64,000 bases of DNA. Origin: Desulfosporosinus sp. HMP52. Its GTDB lineage: Bacteria; Bacillota; Desulfitobacteriia; Desulfitobacteriales; Desulfitobacteriaceae. Positions 41,636 through 50,302 of the stretch are shown here, in pieces; within the stretch, counting starts at the first letter, position 1, and every line of letters starts with the position of its first letter. Location: assembly GCF_000765145.1 (NCBI RefSeq), contig NZ_JMGA01000019.1:41392-105391 (forward strand). The letters run 5' to 3'. A model generated the notes under the pieces. The model was not told the origin of the DNA, did no database searches, and worked only from the letters and a program-made list of their open reading frames with translations. Made by a program: the position numbers and the translations under genes.

Positions 41636-43087
41636 GTGACTGTTGGTTCTGAACAAGAAAAGCCTCAGGCCACGCAACAAGAATTTCTTCTAGGAAAACT
41701 AGAACCAACTCCAGGACAACAGTTTTTACAACAGATCATTGATAATTCATATGACTCAATCTTTGTTACAGATAAATACGGTAACGTTCTCTTAGCGAAT
41801 TCAGGTACGGGAGTATTTATGGGCTATACGACAAAAGAATTAATCGGCAAAAATGTGGAGAGTCTTGTCAAAAAGGGCACCTATGATTGGTCACCAACTA
41901 TGAAGGCCATTAAAACTCGCACCGTAGTTTCAGGGATCGTAAGAAACAAACATGGTGTTCAGGAAATGGCAACTAGCAAACCTCTTCTGGATGAAAACGG
42001 AGAAATTGTCATGGTTATCACCAATGCCCGAGACAAAGATTTAGTCGATGAATATATAGCAGCTCTTGAAAAAGAACGATCAACTGTTCACAGATATAAG
42101 ACTGCAGTAGAATACTTGAGTGAAGTGGATTCCGGAAACAAGGAAATAGTGGCTGAGAGCCCCCAGATGAAACAAATTATTAAAATAAGCAATGTTATTG
42201 CCAAAACTGACAGTACAGTCATGCTAATTGGAGAAACTGGGACTGGTAAGGAAGTTATGGCAAGACATATCCATAGAAATAGTTATCGATCTAAGGAACC
42301 GTTTATTCCGGTTAACTGTGCTGCTATTCCTCATGAGTTGCTGGAGTCTGAATTCTTTGGCTATGTAAGAGGTGCCTTCTCAGGAGCAAACCCCCAGGGG
42401 AAACCGGGATTGTTTGAGATAGCCGATAAAGGGACTTTGTTTTTGGACGAACTTGCTGAATTGCCTTTATCCATGCAGTCGAAACTCTTGCGTGTCTTAG
42501 AATCCAGCGAGATTAAAAGGCTGGGAGATACAAACATTCATCATATTAATGTTCGATTCATTGCAGCAACCAATAGAGATTTGAAAACAATGATTAATCA
42601 GAAGCAGTTTAGAAGCGATTTATACTACAGACTTAATGTTATACCGATTAATTTACCCGCTCTTAAAGATCGACCGGAAGATATTCTGGCCTTTGCTCAT
42701 AAATTTCTTGAAGAATTAAACAGAAAGTACTCTTTAAAGAAACAATTCTCTACCCAAGCAACTCAGCTATTGTTTAATTATAATTGGCCAGGTAATGTGC
42801 GTGAGTTACGAAATGTTATTGAGAGACTGGTTATTACTTCTTCCAATGACATCCTAAATTTTGATGAGGATTCTCTCGTAAATAGAAAGCCTAGTTTAAA
42901 AAACGAGCAAAGGTGTCAGCAAGCCAGTAGGGATTATCAAGGTACTCTAAAAAATGTCATAAAGTCGGTTGAAGAAGAGTATATCAATCAAGTGCTCGCT
43001 CAATGCGGAGGTCGGATAGGGGAAGCAGCTCAAAGGTTAGGAATCCACCGGACAATGTTATATCGAAAGCTAAAAGATAGTAAATAA
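41636..43087 (+). CDS. PAS-containing sigma-54-dependent activator
   Basis: 483-residue enhancer-binding protein. The N-terminal PAS domain (~28-140) has IIDNSYDSIFVTDKYGNVLLANSG. The AAA+ domain (~165-400) has GETGTGKEV and LFLDELAEL; the sigma-54 loop reads GAFSGA (Ser for Thr). The Fis-type HTH (~440-483) is CGGRIGEAAQRLGIHRTMLYRKL. GTG start with AGGTGGGG upstream. It closes the acyl-CoA cluster that the PrpR_N activator opens, so two activators may act on the same sigma-54 promoters. Confidence 0.92.
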   Translation: MTVGSEQEKPQATQQEFLLGKLEPTPGQQFLQQIIDNSYDSIFVTDKYGNVLLANSGTGVFMGYTTKELIGKNVESLVKKGTYDWSPTMKAIKTRTVVSGIVRNKHGVQEMATSKPLLDENGEIVMVITNARDKDLVDEYIAALEKERSTVHRYKTAVEYLSEVDSGNKEIVAESPQMKQIIKISNVIAKTDSTVMLIGETGTGKEVMARHIHRNSYRSKEPFIPVNCAAIPHELLESEFFGYVRGAFSGANPQGKPGLFEIADKGTLFLDELAELPLSMQSKLLRVLESSEIKRLGDTNIHHINVRFIAATNRDLKTMINQKQFRSDLYYRLNVIPINLPALKDRPEDILAFAHKFLEELNRKYSLKKQFSTQATQLLFNYNWPGNVRELRNVIERLVITSSNDILNFDEDSLVNRKPSLKNEQRCQQASRDYQGTLKNVIKSVEEEYINQVLAQCGGRIGEAAQRLGIHRTMLYRKLKDSK

Positions 43088-43123
43088 CTTAAGAATATTT
43101 GCAGCAAAATTAGTTGTTTATAT

Positions 43124-43173
43124 AAAAAGCGGTCTTTTCTCACTGCCGAAAGTGGAAGAGACCGCTTTGTTTT
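43124..43173 (+). terminator. Intrinsic terminator
   Basis: AAAAGCGGTCTTTTCT (43124-43139) pairs with the 43154-43169 region, followed by GTTTTGTT. Confidence 0.85.
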
Positions 43174-43333
43174 GTTGTTCATAGAAGTAAAAGGGGGGAT
43201 CTACTTGAGTGAATACATTCATACTCTTGAAGGGAGATCTCTTATCGCATATAATAGAATAGTCGATCTAGTTAGAATTATATAGACAACATAAGTTAAT
43301 GATAGGTATTTACTTGTCTAAAAGGGAGGATTT

Positions 43334-43738
43334 ATGCAAAAATCTGCAAAGAGACCGATTCCAAAAGATACACTTATGGAGGTTCTAGGAATCCAAATTG
43401 TAGAATTAAATGAACAACGAGTTGTTGCGGAAATGCCAATCTCCAGAGCAAATCGGCAGCCTTTCGGAATGCTGCACGGAGGAGCGTCAGTAGCCTTAGC
43501 TGAAACAGTGGCTAGCGTGGGAACCTATAACCTCATAAACCAAGATACTCAGCAGGCAGTTGGCTTAGAGATCAATGCTAATCATATTCGTGCTAAGCGG
43601 GATGGAACTGTTAAAGCAATTGCAATTCCTTTGCACAAAGGAAGGACAACTATGGTCTGGGATATTAAAATCACGGATGAGGATGACCAATTAATCTGTG
43701 TTTCAAGGTGTACAATGGCTGTAATTAATATAAAATAG
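43334..43738 (+). CDS. PaaI-type hotdog-fold thioesterase
   Basis: 134-residue acyl-CoA thioesterase-like protein. MLHGGASVALAETVASVG (~48-65) is the hotdog active-site helix and QAVGLEINANHIRAKRDGTVKA follows. Such enzymes hydrolyse aryl- or medium-chain acyl-CoA. AAGGGAGGA precedes the ATG. Monocistronic between terminators. Its position next to the acyl-CoA cluster suggests release of CoA from dead-end thioesters. Confidence 0.88.
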   Translation: MQKSAKRPIPKDTLMEVLGIQIVELNEQRVVAEMPISRANRQPFGMLHGGASVALAETVASVGTYNLINQDTQQAVGLEINANHIRAKRDGTVKAIAIPLHKGRTTMVWDIKITDEDDQLICVSRCTMAVINIK

Positions 43739-43765
43739 GGGATGCAATTTCTGATCTCTAACTGT

Positions 43766-43799
43766 AACGCTTCTAGCCACTTAAAGGGCCGGAGGCGTT
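43766..43799 (+). terminator. Weak hairpin after the thioesterase gene
   Basis: AACGCTTCTAGCC (43766-43778) pairs partly with GGCCGGAGGCGTT (43787-43799); followed by ATTAATTT. Confidence 0.45.
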
Positions 43800-43940
43800 A
43801 TTAATTTGGGATTTCCATTTTTTCGCTTATTTTTGAAGGGATTCGATATATTGCGTAGAATTATTTAAAGACTAAGTATCACTTAGATTGAATATTGCCA
43901 TAATCATATTAGATGTTTGATGAGGAGACGACAATAGGAA

Positions 43941-44282
43941 ATGAATATACAAATATTCGGAGTCAAAAAATGCTTTGATACGAAAAAAGCAGAACGGTAT
44001 TTTAAAGAACGAAAAATAAACTATCAATTCATTGACTTGGGGATAAAGGGCTTAAGTAAAGGTGAACTCCAAAGTGTAAAAACGGCAGTAGGCTTGAATA
44101 AATTGATCAACGCAAATTCTAAAGATTATAAAAGATTAAATATGAATATGATTATTTCTCCAAGTGGGAAAGAAGAGATACTGCTAAATAATCCCAGCCT
44201 ATATAATACCCCTATTGTAAGAAATGGCAAACAGGCTACCGTTGGTTATGAACCAACTATTTGGGAGTCCTGGCAAGAATAA
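43941..44282 (+). CDS. ArsC/Spx-like thioredoxin-fold protein
   Basis: 113-residue protein of the ArsC/Spx/YffB family: IQIFGVKKCFDTKKAERYFKERKINYQFIDL at the N-terminus, and YNTPIVRNGKQATVGYEPTIWESW at the end. Only one Cys sits in the active-site position (C-F-D-T), so it lacks the CxxC of Spx. It could act with one Cys and external thiols, as glutaredoxin-coupled ArsC does. It ends inside the first codons of the YceG-like reading frame, next to other toxic-anion genes. Confidence 0.82.
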   Translation: MNIQIFGVKKCFDTKKAERYFKERKINYQFIDLGIKGLSKGELQSVKTAVGLNKLINANSKDYKRLNMNMIISPSGKEEILLNNPSLYNTPIVRNGKQATVGYEPTIWESWQE

Positions 44283-46753
44283 AGGAGGGAGAAAATACGG
44301 AGAGCAGTAATGGAAATAGGACTGTTTTAAAACAATCCAATAATATTTTTAAAGATATACTGTCTCCTTTGCAGGAAAGGGGTACTAAGTACGATGTATA
44401 TTTCTATAGAATTATTGGATGTGATGACGAAACAGAGTATCTGACTCGAATCACAAGTCTAAACGAACATCTAAAACTTACAGATAACTATATTCTATTT
44501 GACAATTCCATTCCGGTAAGTACTGATTTGAGCGTTATTGAACGATTAAGGCAGTTATTTAAGCCTGTTCCCCTTAAAGACTTTAGTAATGGAGCCTTAG
44601 CAAATCTATTGGATTCCCAAGGTTATTTTTCTTTAAGTTCAAACAGCGAGTTGAATAGATGGATAAGAAATGCCTTTGATACAATTTTTAATCTCTATAT
44701 AGCCAATGAATATGAGATTAATTTAAGTATGGCTGTAAACTTCGGAACCAAAATATTACTCTGGTTTGGAGATTACGGCAAACAAATTCTTAAGAAGTCT
44801 CCCTATAATCCTAAGGTGATTTACTGGGGTAGTCCTAAAAAACATGAAGTATATTACCTCATACTAATGTCCCTTATCGGCTGTGATGTACTCGTACTCA
44901 ATACCTCGTTCAGAGATGAGTTTGAATATGTAGACAAGAACAATGAATACTCGATGCTTGTAAAATATTCCAAGGATTCATCAATCCATTCATTTCCTGA
45001 TCAGATAGTTAAAAAAGAAGTAAAAGAAAAAGAATTAACAGATTCTATAAAGAAGGACCCAGAGTTGCCGGTAGACCAGCTAAAGGAACGTGAAATAGTT
45101 AAAGTAAATGATCCAATAGTTGTCGTCAAATTAAAAAGAACTGAGATTATACTCCAAGAAATGCTTGTTCCATTAAAAATGCGAAGTGGTTACATTGGGC
45201 ATCCTTATCCCATACAACCAACATATTTTGTTCGTTACATTGGCGTACCTGTCTCTTCCGATGATTGGGAGGCAGAGTATTACAATAGTCTTTATGACTT
45301 AGATCGATCATTACAGTCACTGGGGAATTATCTAAAATTCATTGATGCTATTCCTGCACCTAGTGCCGCAGAGAATGCCTCAATTCCCTCTGGGTTTAGC
45401 AACTATCCTTTTAAAGATAGATTCGAGGTCATTGAACAAATTTTAAGAGTAAAAATACTTCCGCAATTCAATAATGAGCTTTTAGACAATACAATAAAAA
45501 AGACGTTTGTTGACATTGTTGATCTATTTGCTGAGAAAAACAAAAATGCTAACTTATCAATAGTTTCAAATTTCTCGTTAAAAATAGTCACTTGGCTAAA
45601 TCGATACCTGATTCATTTATTTCCCAGAGTCTCCTTGAGCCAGGCCCCGGATCATAATCCTAAAGTCTTGTTTTATGGCGGAATTAAAGCCCACGAAATT
45701 TATCTCTTATATGCCTTCCATAGGTTAGGATGTGATGTCCTTTTTGTGCATTCGGACAAAGAGGGGGACAAACCCTTTGGAATCTTTGATAAGGATAATG
45801 AGCTGACCCATCTCATTCAGAATCCCAATAATTTAACCTTGGAATCCTTTCCCATTGAAGAAAGATACATTCGTAAAAGCACAATTGCTTACAACGCTTC
45901 TAAAGAAATTGAAGAAATAATTTATGGAGAGGATGTTGGGCTTTTCAAGCCGTGGCAGTTTGAAAATTATGGAACCCAACCCATCACTCTTAAAACGACC
46001 TATGATGAACTAAAGATATTATGGAGAGAACCTGCAAAACTTCGACCGGAGTTTAAAATTCAAAACAAAAAGGTTTATGTTCCTAACTTATTTGCCAAAA
46101 TTAATGGAGTTAGTGAGGATTTGAATGCTTATTGGCAGGACTTAAGAAACCTCTCAACAGTCCCGAATTTTAAGCTTGTTAGTGGTCTGCCCTTCACAAA
46201 TGTAAGTTACACGAAGCAGGAACTATATCAGGCTAGTTATTTGTTAACCGACCAGGGGCTTTTAAATGAAGCAAAAGTAATAATGAGCAAGCATTATAAA
46301 TTTAGCCATCTTAGAGCACCTTTACAGCATTTTTTAATTGGAAAAATTAATGAATTAATTGGCTCTGACCTGTTTATAACAGCGGTAAATGATAAATTTA
46401 AGCTGAAGATGATTATGACTATTTTAACGATGGAGGATGAAATTCTAAAGCTGATTGAAGTCTTTGATTTTCCTCAAGAGATTCCCAAAATCGTGATTTA
46501 TGATCATGAAAAACAGTCTTTCAGTGAAAGCGATGCAATTATCCTTGCCTATTTTAACCGCATTGGTCTAGATGTTTTAGTTTTAACTCCAACGAACTAT
46601 AAAACCATTGATCAATACATTAAGCCAGCTTATTTTGATCTTTTTCAGCTTCCACAGGTTAAATTCGATTTAGATATGCCTTCTTTAGCTGATATCCCAG
46701 CAACTTCTGCGCAAAAACCGGGGTTATTATCGCGCTTCTTCAATCTGCGTTAG
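44261..46753 (+). CDS. YceG-like toxic-anion/tellurium resistance protein with repeats
   Basis: Large cytoplasmic protein (up to 830 residues; true start unclear) resembling YceG of the Bacillus yceCDEFGHI stress operon. It has a threefold repeat: NPKVIYWG..HEVYYLILMSLIGCDVLVLN, NPKVLFYGGIKAHEIYLLYAFHRLGCDVLFVH, and a diverged IPKIVIY...AIILAYFNRIGLDVLVLT. The first two are embedded in ~230-residue units. The frame opens at TTG 44261, inside the preceding gene. The strong AAAGGAGGGA at 44280-44289 is followed in frame only by non-standard codons (AAT, ACG). Its partner telA-like gene follows 49 bp later. Confidence 0.8.
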   Translation: MGVLARIKEGENTESSNGNRTVLKQSNNIFKDILSPLQERGTKYDVYFYRIIGCDDETEYLTRITSLNEHLKLTDNYILFDNSIPVSTDLSVIERLRQLFKPVPLKDFSNGALANLLDSQGYFSLSSNSELNRWIRNAFDTIFNLYIANEYEINLSMAVNFGTKILLWFGDYGKQILKKSPYNPKVIYWGSPKKHEVYYLILMSLIGCDVLVLNTSFRDEFEYVDKNNEYSMLVKYSKDSSIHSFPDQIVKKEVKEKELTDSIKKDPELPVDQLKEREIVKVNDPIVVVKLKRTEIILQEMLVPLKMRSGYIGHPYPIQPTYFVRYIGVPVSSDDWEAEYYNSLYDLDRSLQSLGNYLKFIDAIPAPSAAENASIPSGFSNYPFKDRFEVIEQILRVKILPQFNNELLDNTIKKTFVDIVDLFAEKNKNANLSIVSNFSLKIVTWLNRYLIHLFPRVSLSQAPDHNPKVLFYGGIKAHEIYLLYAFHRLGCDVLFVHSDKEGDKPFGIFDKDNELTHLIQNPNNLTLESFPIEERYIRKSTIAYNASKEIEEIIYGEDVGLFKPWQFENYGTQPITLKTTYDELKILWREPAKLRPEFKIQNKKVYVPNLFAKINGVSEDLNAYWQDLRNLSTVPNFKLVSGLPFTNVSYTKQELYQASYLLTDQGLLNEAKVIMSKHYKFSHLRAPLQHFLIGKINELIGSDLFITAVNDKFKLKMIMTILTMEDEILKLIEVFDFPQEIPKIVIYDHEKQSFSESDAIILAYFNRIGLDVLVLTPTNYKTIDQYIKPAYFDLFQLPQVKFDLDMPSLADIPATSAQKPGLLSRFFNLR

Positions 46754-46802
46754 ATTTAATACCATATTGCCAATAAAACAATTTGTTTGAGGAGGAACCT
46801 AG

Positions 46803-47927
46803 ATGGAGATTCAAGGATTTACCACAACTTTAACCGAAGATAAAAGTTTAGTCCCGGCCCCAATTCCGGAGTTTGATATCGAAAAGCAGAAAAATGAAGT
46901 TAAGACAAAAGTCATGGAGAGTCCGGAAGTTCGCAGTATTGTAAGACAAATTAACCTAGAAGATGTTAACTCGATTATGACATTCGGCAAAAACACAGCG
47001 GAAGAGGTTTCCCGGTTCTCTGATGCTATTTTGCATTCCATGCAGTCAACTAAAGTTGAGGATTCAGGCGAATTGTTAATTCAGCTTAATAAAATCATGG
47101 ACAAGTTTGATATTAAGGACTTTGAGGATAAACCTCCCGGCTTCCTAGAAAAGATTTTTTCTAAAGCTAAAAACACTGTTGAGGCTTTGTTCAAAAAATA
47201 TAACTCTATGGGTGATGAAGTTGACAAGGTCTTTGTTACCCTCAAGAAATACGAAGCTGAAATCGGTACCGCTAATAAACACCTGGAAGACATGTTTAAT
47301 AAAAACGTCGAGTATTATGAGCAGTTAGGACAATACATCTACGCCGGTCAAGTAGTACTTGCCGAGCTTAAGAATAATATTATTCCGGCAGCCCAAGCCA
47401 GAGCTAACGAGACAGGGAACCGAGTAGATCAAATGAATGTTAACAACCTGCTGCAGGTACAAGAAATAATGGAACAGAGAATTTATGATCTGCAGTTGGC
47501 TGAAAATGTTGCCGTCCAGAGTATGCCAACCATCAAAGCAATAGAGTATGGTAACTATAACTTGGTTCGAAAGATTAACTCGGCATTCGTCATTACCATG
47601 CCGATTTTCAAGCAATGCTTGGTGCAGGCAATTATGTTGAAACGTCAATCGGTCCAAGCTAAAGCGATGAGTGCCTTAGATGAAAAAACAAATGAGCTTC
47701 TGCTTAGAAATGCTGAAAATACTGCCCTTCAATCGAAAATGGTTGCCAAGCTGGCCACGGGCAGTTCGGTAAATATTGAAACCTTAGAAAAATCATGGCA
47801 AACAATTGTCAAGGGCATCGAGGATACGAAGGCAATTCAAGAGGAAATGAGACAAAAACGAATCGATGGTACAAGAAGGTTAGAGGTTCTCAAACAAGAT
47901 TTTGTAAATCGCGGGATTGTCAGATAA
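46803..47927 (+). CDS. TelA/KlaA-family toxic anion resistance protein
   Basis: 374-residue, almost wholly helical and coiled-coil protein (YceH-like). Family-typical stretches are IMTFGKNTAEEVSRFSDAIL, EYYEQLGQYIYAGQVVLAELKNNIIP, and NAENTALQSKMVAKLATGSSVNIETLEKSWQTIVKGIEDTK. Members are linked to tellurite and other toxic-anion or envelope stress with TerD-type proteins. Here it pairs with the YceG-like gene, while the TerD fusion lies 16 kb upstream. GAGGAGGAAC precedes the ATG. Confidence 0.9.
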   Translation: MEIQGFTTTLTEDKSLVPAPIPEFDIEKQKNEVKTKVMESPEVRSIVRQINLEDVNSIMTFGKNTAEEVSRFSDAILHSMQSTKVEDSGELLIQLNKIMDKFDIKDFEDKPPGFLEKIFSKAKNTVEALFKKYNSMGDEVDKVFVTLKKYEAEIGTANKHLEDMFNKNVEYYEQLGQYIYAGQVVLAELKNNIIPAAQARANETGNRVDQMNVNNLLQVQEIMEQRIYDLQLAENVAVQSMPTIKAIEYGNYNLVRKINSAFVITMPIFKQCLVQAIMLKRQSVQAKAMSALDEKTNELLLRNAENTALQSKMVAKLATGSSVNIETLEKSWQTIVKGIEDTKAIQEEMRQKRIDGTRRLEVLKQDFVNRGIVR

Positions 47928-47936
47928 GCAAACACA

Positions 47937-47976
47937 AAAAAGATGATTTCTGTACTGAAACAGGAATCATCTTTTT
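47937..47976 (+). terminator. Intrinsic terminator
   Basis: AAAAAGATGATTTCTGT pairs with ACAGGAATCATCTTTTT, one mismatch, with a T-run, just after telA. Confidence 0.88.
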
Positions 47977-48012
47977 GTTTTGCGTAATTGAATTATTGAC
48001 ATAATCTTAAAT

Positions 48013-48056
48013 TTGACATATTAATGGTTTAGGAGTAATATCCTTCGTGTACGAAA
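48013..48056 (+). promoter_or_regulatory. Sigma-A promoter and putative MarR operator
   Basis: TTGACA (48013-48018), 17-bp spacer, TAATAT (48036-48041). TTCG-TGTA-CGAA (48045-48056) covers the start site, with a further TTTC...GCGAAA around 48058-48070. This fits autorepression by the MarR protein encoded next. Confidence 0.65.
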
Positions 48057-48098
48057 TATTTCTATGCGAAATAAATACTTGCGGAGGAAAATAAGTTT

Positions 48099-48554
48099 AT
48101 GGAGGAATTTATGGAAAATCAAAATAAAAGTGCATTGGTCGCAAGTCTCTTTCAGGAAGTAATGATGCTCTTTAGAAGCAGTATGAGTAAAGTCTTTGAA
48201 GACGTGGGCATAACTCCCCCCCAAGGCATGGTTCTTGGAATCTTAAGTAAAGAAGAAAAATTAAAGATCAATGAGCTCAGCAACAAAATGAATCTCTCAA
48301 ATAGTACCGTCTCAGGTATCGTTGACAGGCTTGAAAAACAAGGAATGGTAGAAAGGCTAAGAAGTGAATCCGACCGAAGAGTGGTCTATGTAAGTATAAC
48401 CCCAAGTTTTAAGGAAATGCATGAATGTTTTCATGTGAAGTTTGAGAAAAAGATTGAAAATATTTTGAGCGAAGGGAGCTCTAAAGACTTAGAGAAAGTA
48501 TATGAGGGATTGAGCACCTTGAGAAATCTACTAAGAAAATATGATAAAGATTAA
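48099..48554 (+). CDS. MarR-family transcriptional regulator
   Basis: 151-residue winged-helix repressor. The DNA-reading region is LKINELSNKMNLSNSTVSGIVDRLEKQGMVERLRSESDRRVVYVSIT (~57-103), flanked by dimerisation helices. The ATG at 48099 has GCGGAGGA upstream; ATG 48111 with GGAGGAATTT is equally possible. Next to an ABC exporter pair, so it probably represses that operon until a toxic ligand binds. Confidence 0.9.
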   Translation: MEEFMENQNKSALVASLFQEVMMLFRSSMSKVFEDVGITPPQGMVLGILSKEEKLKINELSNKMNLSNSTVSGIVDRLEKQGMVERLRSESDRRVVYVSITPSFKEMHECFHVKFEKKIENILSEGSSKDLEKVYEGLSTLRNLLRKYDKD

Positions 48555-48574
48555 TATCAAATGAGGTGAGATCT

Positions 48575-50302
48575 ATGGTTAAGCTATTTAGATTGCTCAA
48601 ACCTTTTACTGCGTATATCACTGCTGTAGTAGTGCTGCTTTTTGTTCAAGTTATATCAGACCTCTATTTGCCAACCTTAATGGCTGACCTAGTTGATATA
48701 GGGATTGTGAATAAAGACATTAATTATATCCTAAAGACCGGTGGCTTTATGCTGCTAATTGCCGCTGGAGGAACTATATGTGCAATTATTGCAGCCTACC
48801 TGTCTGCCAGAACCTCCATAGGCTTTGGGAAAATAATTCGCGAAAAGCTTTTTAGTAAGGTTGAAAGTTTTTCCTTGCATGAGTTTGATAAATTAGGCAC
48901 AGCGACTCTTATTACGAGAACGACTAATGATGTTAACCAAATCCAGCAAGTATCCGTCTTAATCCTGACGATGATGGTTACGGCCCCCCTTACAAGTATC
49001 GGTGGAGTTGTTATGGCATTGCAACAAGATATATCCTTATCTTGGGTTTTAGTCGTTGTAATACCGGTATTGTTTACGATTATTGGTGGAACCTTATTTA
49101 GAGCCTTACCTCTTTTTAAACTAATGCAGGAAAAGCTCGATAAGTTAAATCTTGTTTTAAGGGAAAATCTTACCGGCATTAGAGTCATACGGGCATTTAA
49201 TCGCAAAGAGAAAGAAAAAGTTCGATTTGATGAGGCTAATGCGGATTTAATGCAGAACGCCATCAAAATCAATCTGATTATGGCTGCCTTAATGCCGGCG
49301 ATGATGTTGATTATGAATTTAACGACTGTAGCCCTTGTCTGGTTCGGAGCCATCAGAATTGACTCCGGAGCTATGCAGATCGGCTCACTTTTGGCTTTTA
49401 TCCAATATGCAACCCAAATCCTATTCTCATTGTTAATGTTAGTGATGTTGTTTATTGTGATTCCTCGCGCTCAGGTTTCTGCAGTAAGAATTAATGAAGT
49501 ACTTGAGACAAATTTAGATATCAAAGATCCTGTAAAGCCGGTAACAGTGACCGACGGAAAAGGGTTGGTTGAATTTAAAGATGTTTCATTTAGATATCCC
49601 GGTGCTGATCAACCTGCTATTAACAATCTAAATTTCGTTGCGAAGCCAGGTGAGGTGACGGCCATAATTGGGGGGACAGGCTCAGGCAAATCAACCTTGA
49701 TCAATCTGATCAGTCGCTTCTACGATACGGAAAAGGGTAGCATTCTTATCGATGGAATCAATGTTAAAGATATGAGTCAGAAAGGATTGAGAGCAAAGAT
49801 TGGCTTTGTTCCACAAAAGACAGTTCTTTTCTCAGGGACAATTGCGGAAAATATTCGCTATGGGAAACAAGATGCTACTCTAGAAGAAATTAAGCATGCT
49901 GCTGATGTGGCCCAAGCTACAGAATTTATTCTGAGTTTGGAAGAGGGGTTTAATCATACTATTGCCCAAGGCGGAGCTAATATTTCCGGAGGCCAGAAAC
50001 AACGGCTTTCAATTGCTCGTGCTCTCGTGCGAAAACCGGATATTTACATTTTTGACGATAGCTTTTCCGCTTTGGATTTTAAAACCGATGCTAAACTACG
50101 CGCTGCCCTAAGACCAGAGATTGAAGAGGCCACGGTTTTCTTGATCGCCCAGAGCGTACCGACAGTGAGGGAAGCTGATAAGATTATTGTTTTAGATGAA
50201 GGAATTATTGCGGGTATTGGAACTCATGCGCAACTGTTGAACAATTGCAGGGTATATCGTGAACTTGTAGCGTCACAATTGTCTGAGGAGGAAGTAGGAT
50301 GA
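48575..50302 (+). CDS. ABC exporter half, degenerate nucleotide site
   Basis: 575-residue membrane-ATPase fusion (six TM segments then an ATPase domain). Walker A is GGTGSGKST, the Q-loop region FVPQKTVLFSG, and the signature ISGGQKQRLSIARAL. After Walker B the catalytic Glu is Asp (IFDDSFSALD) and the H-loop His is Gln (LIAQSVPTV). Hence one ATP site of the heterodimer should be non-hydrolysing, as in TM287/288- and BmrCD-type multidrug exporters. The ATG at 48575 follows GAGGTGAG. It overlaps the next gene by 4 bp. Confidence 0.92.
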   Translation: MVKLFRLLKPFTAYITAVVVLLFVQVISDLYLPTLMADLVDIGIVNKDINYILKTGGFMLLIAAGGTICAIIAAYLSARTSIGFGKIIREKLFSKVESFSLHEFDKLGTATLITRTTNDVNQIQQVSVLILTMMVTAPLTSIGGVVMALQQDISLSWVLVVVIPVLFTIIGGTLFRALPLFKLMQEKLDKLNLVLRENLTGIRVIRAFNRKEKEKVRFDEANADLMQNAIKINLIMAALMPAMMLIMNLTTVALVWFGAIRIDSGAMQIGSLLAFIQYATQILFSLLMLVMLFIVIPRAQVSAVRINEVLETNLDIKDPVKPVTVTDGKGLVEFKDVSFRYPGADQPAINNLNFVAKPGEVTAIIGGTGSGKSTLINLISRFYDTEKGSILIDGINVKDMSQKGLRAKIGFVPQKTVLFSGTIAENIRYGKQDATLEEIKHAADVAQATEFILSLEEGFNHTIAQGGANISGGQKQRLSIARALVRKPDIYIFDDSFSALDFKTDAKLRAALRPEIEEATVFLIAQSVPTVREADKIIVLDEGIIAGIGTHAQLLNNCRVYRELVASQLSEEEVG

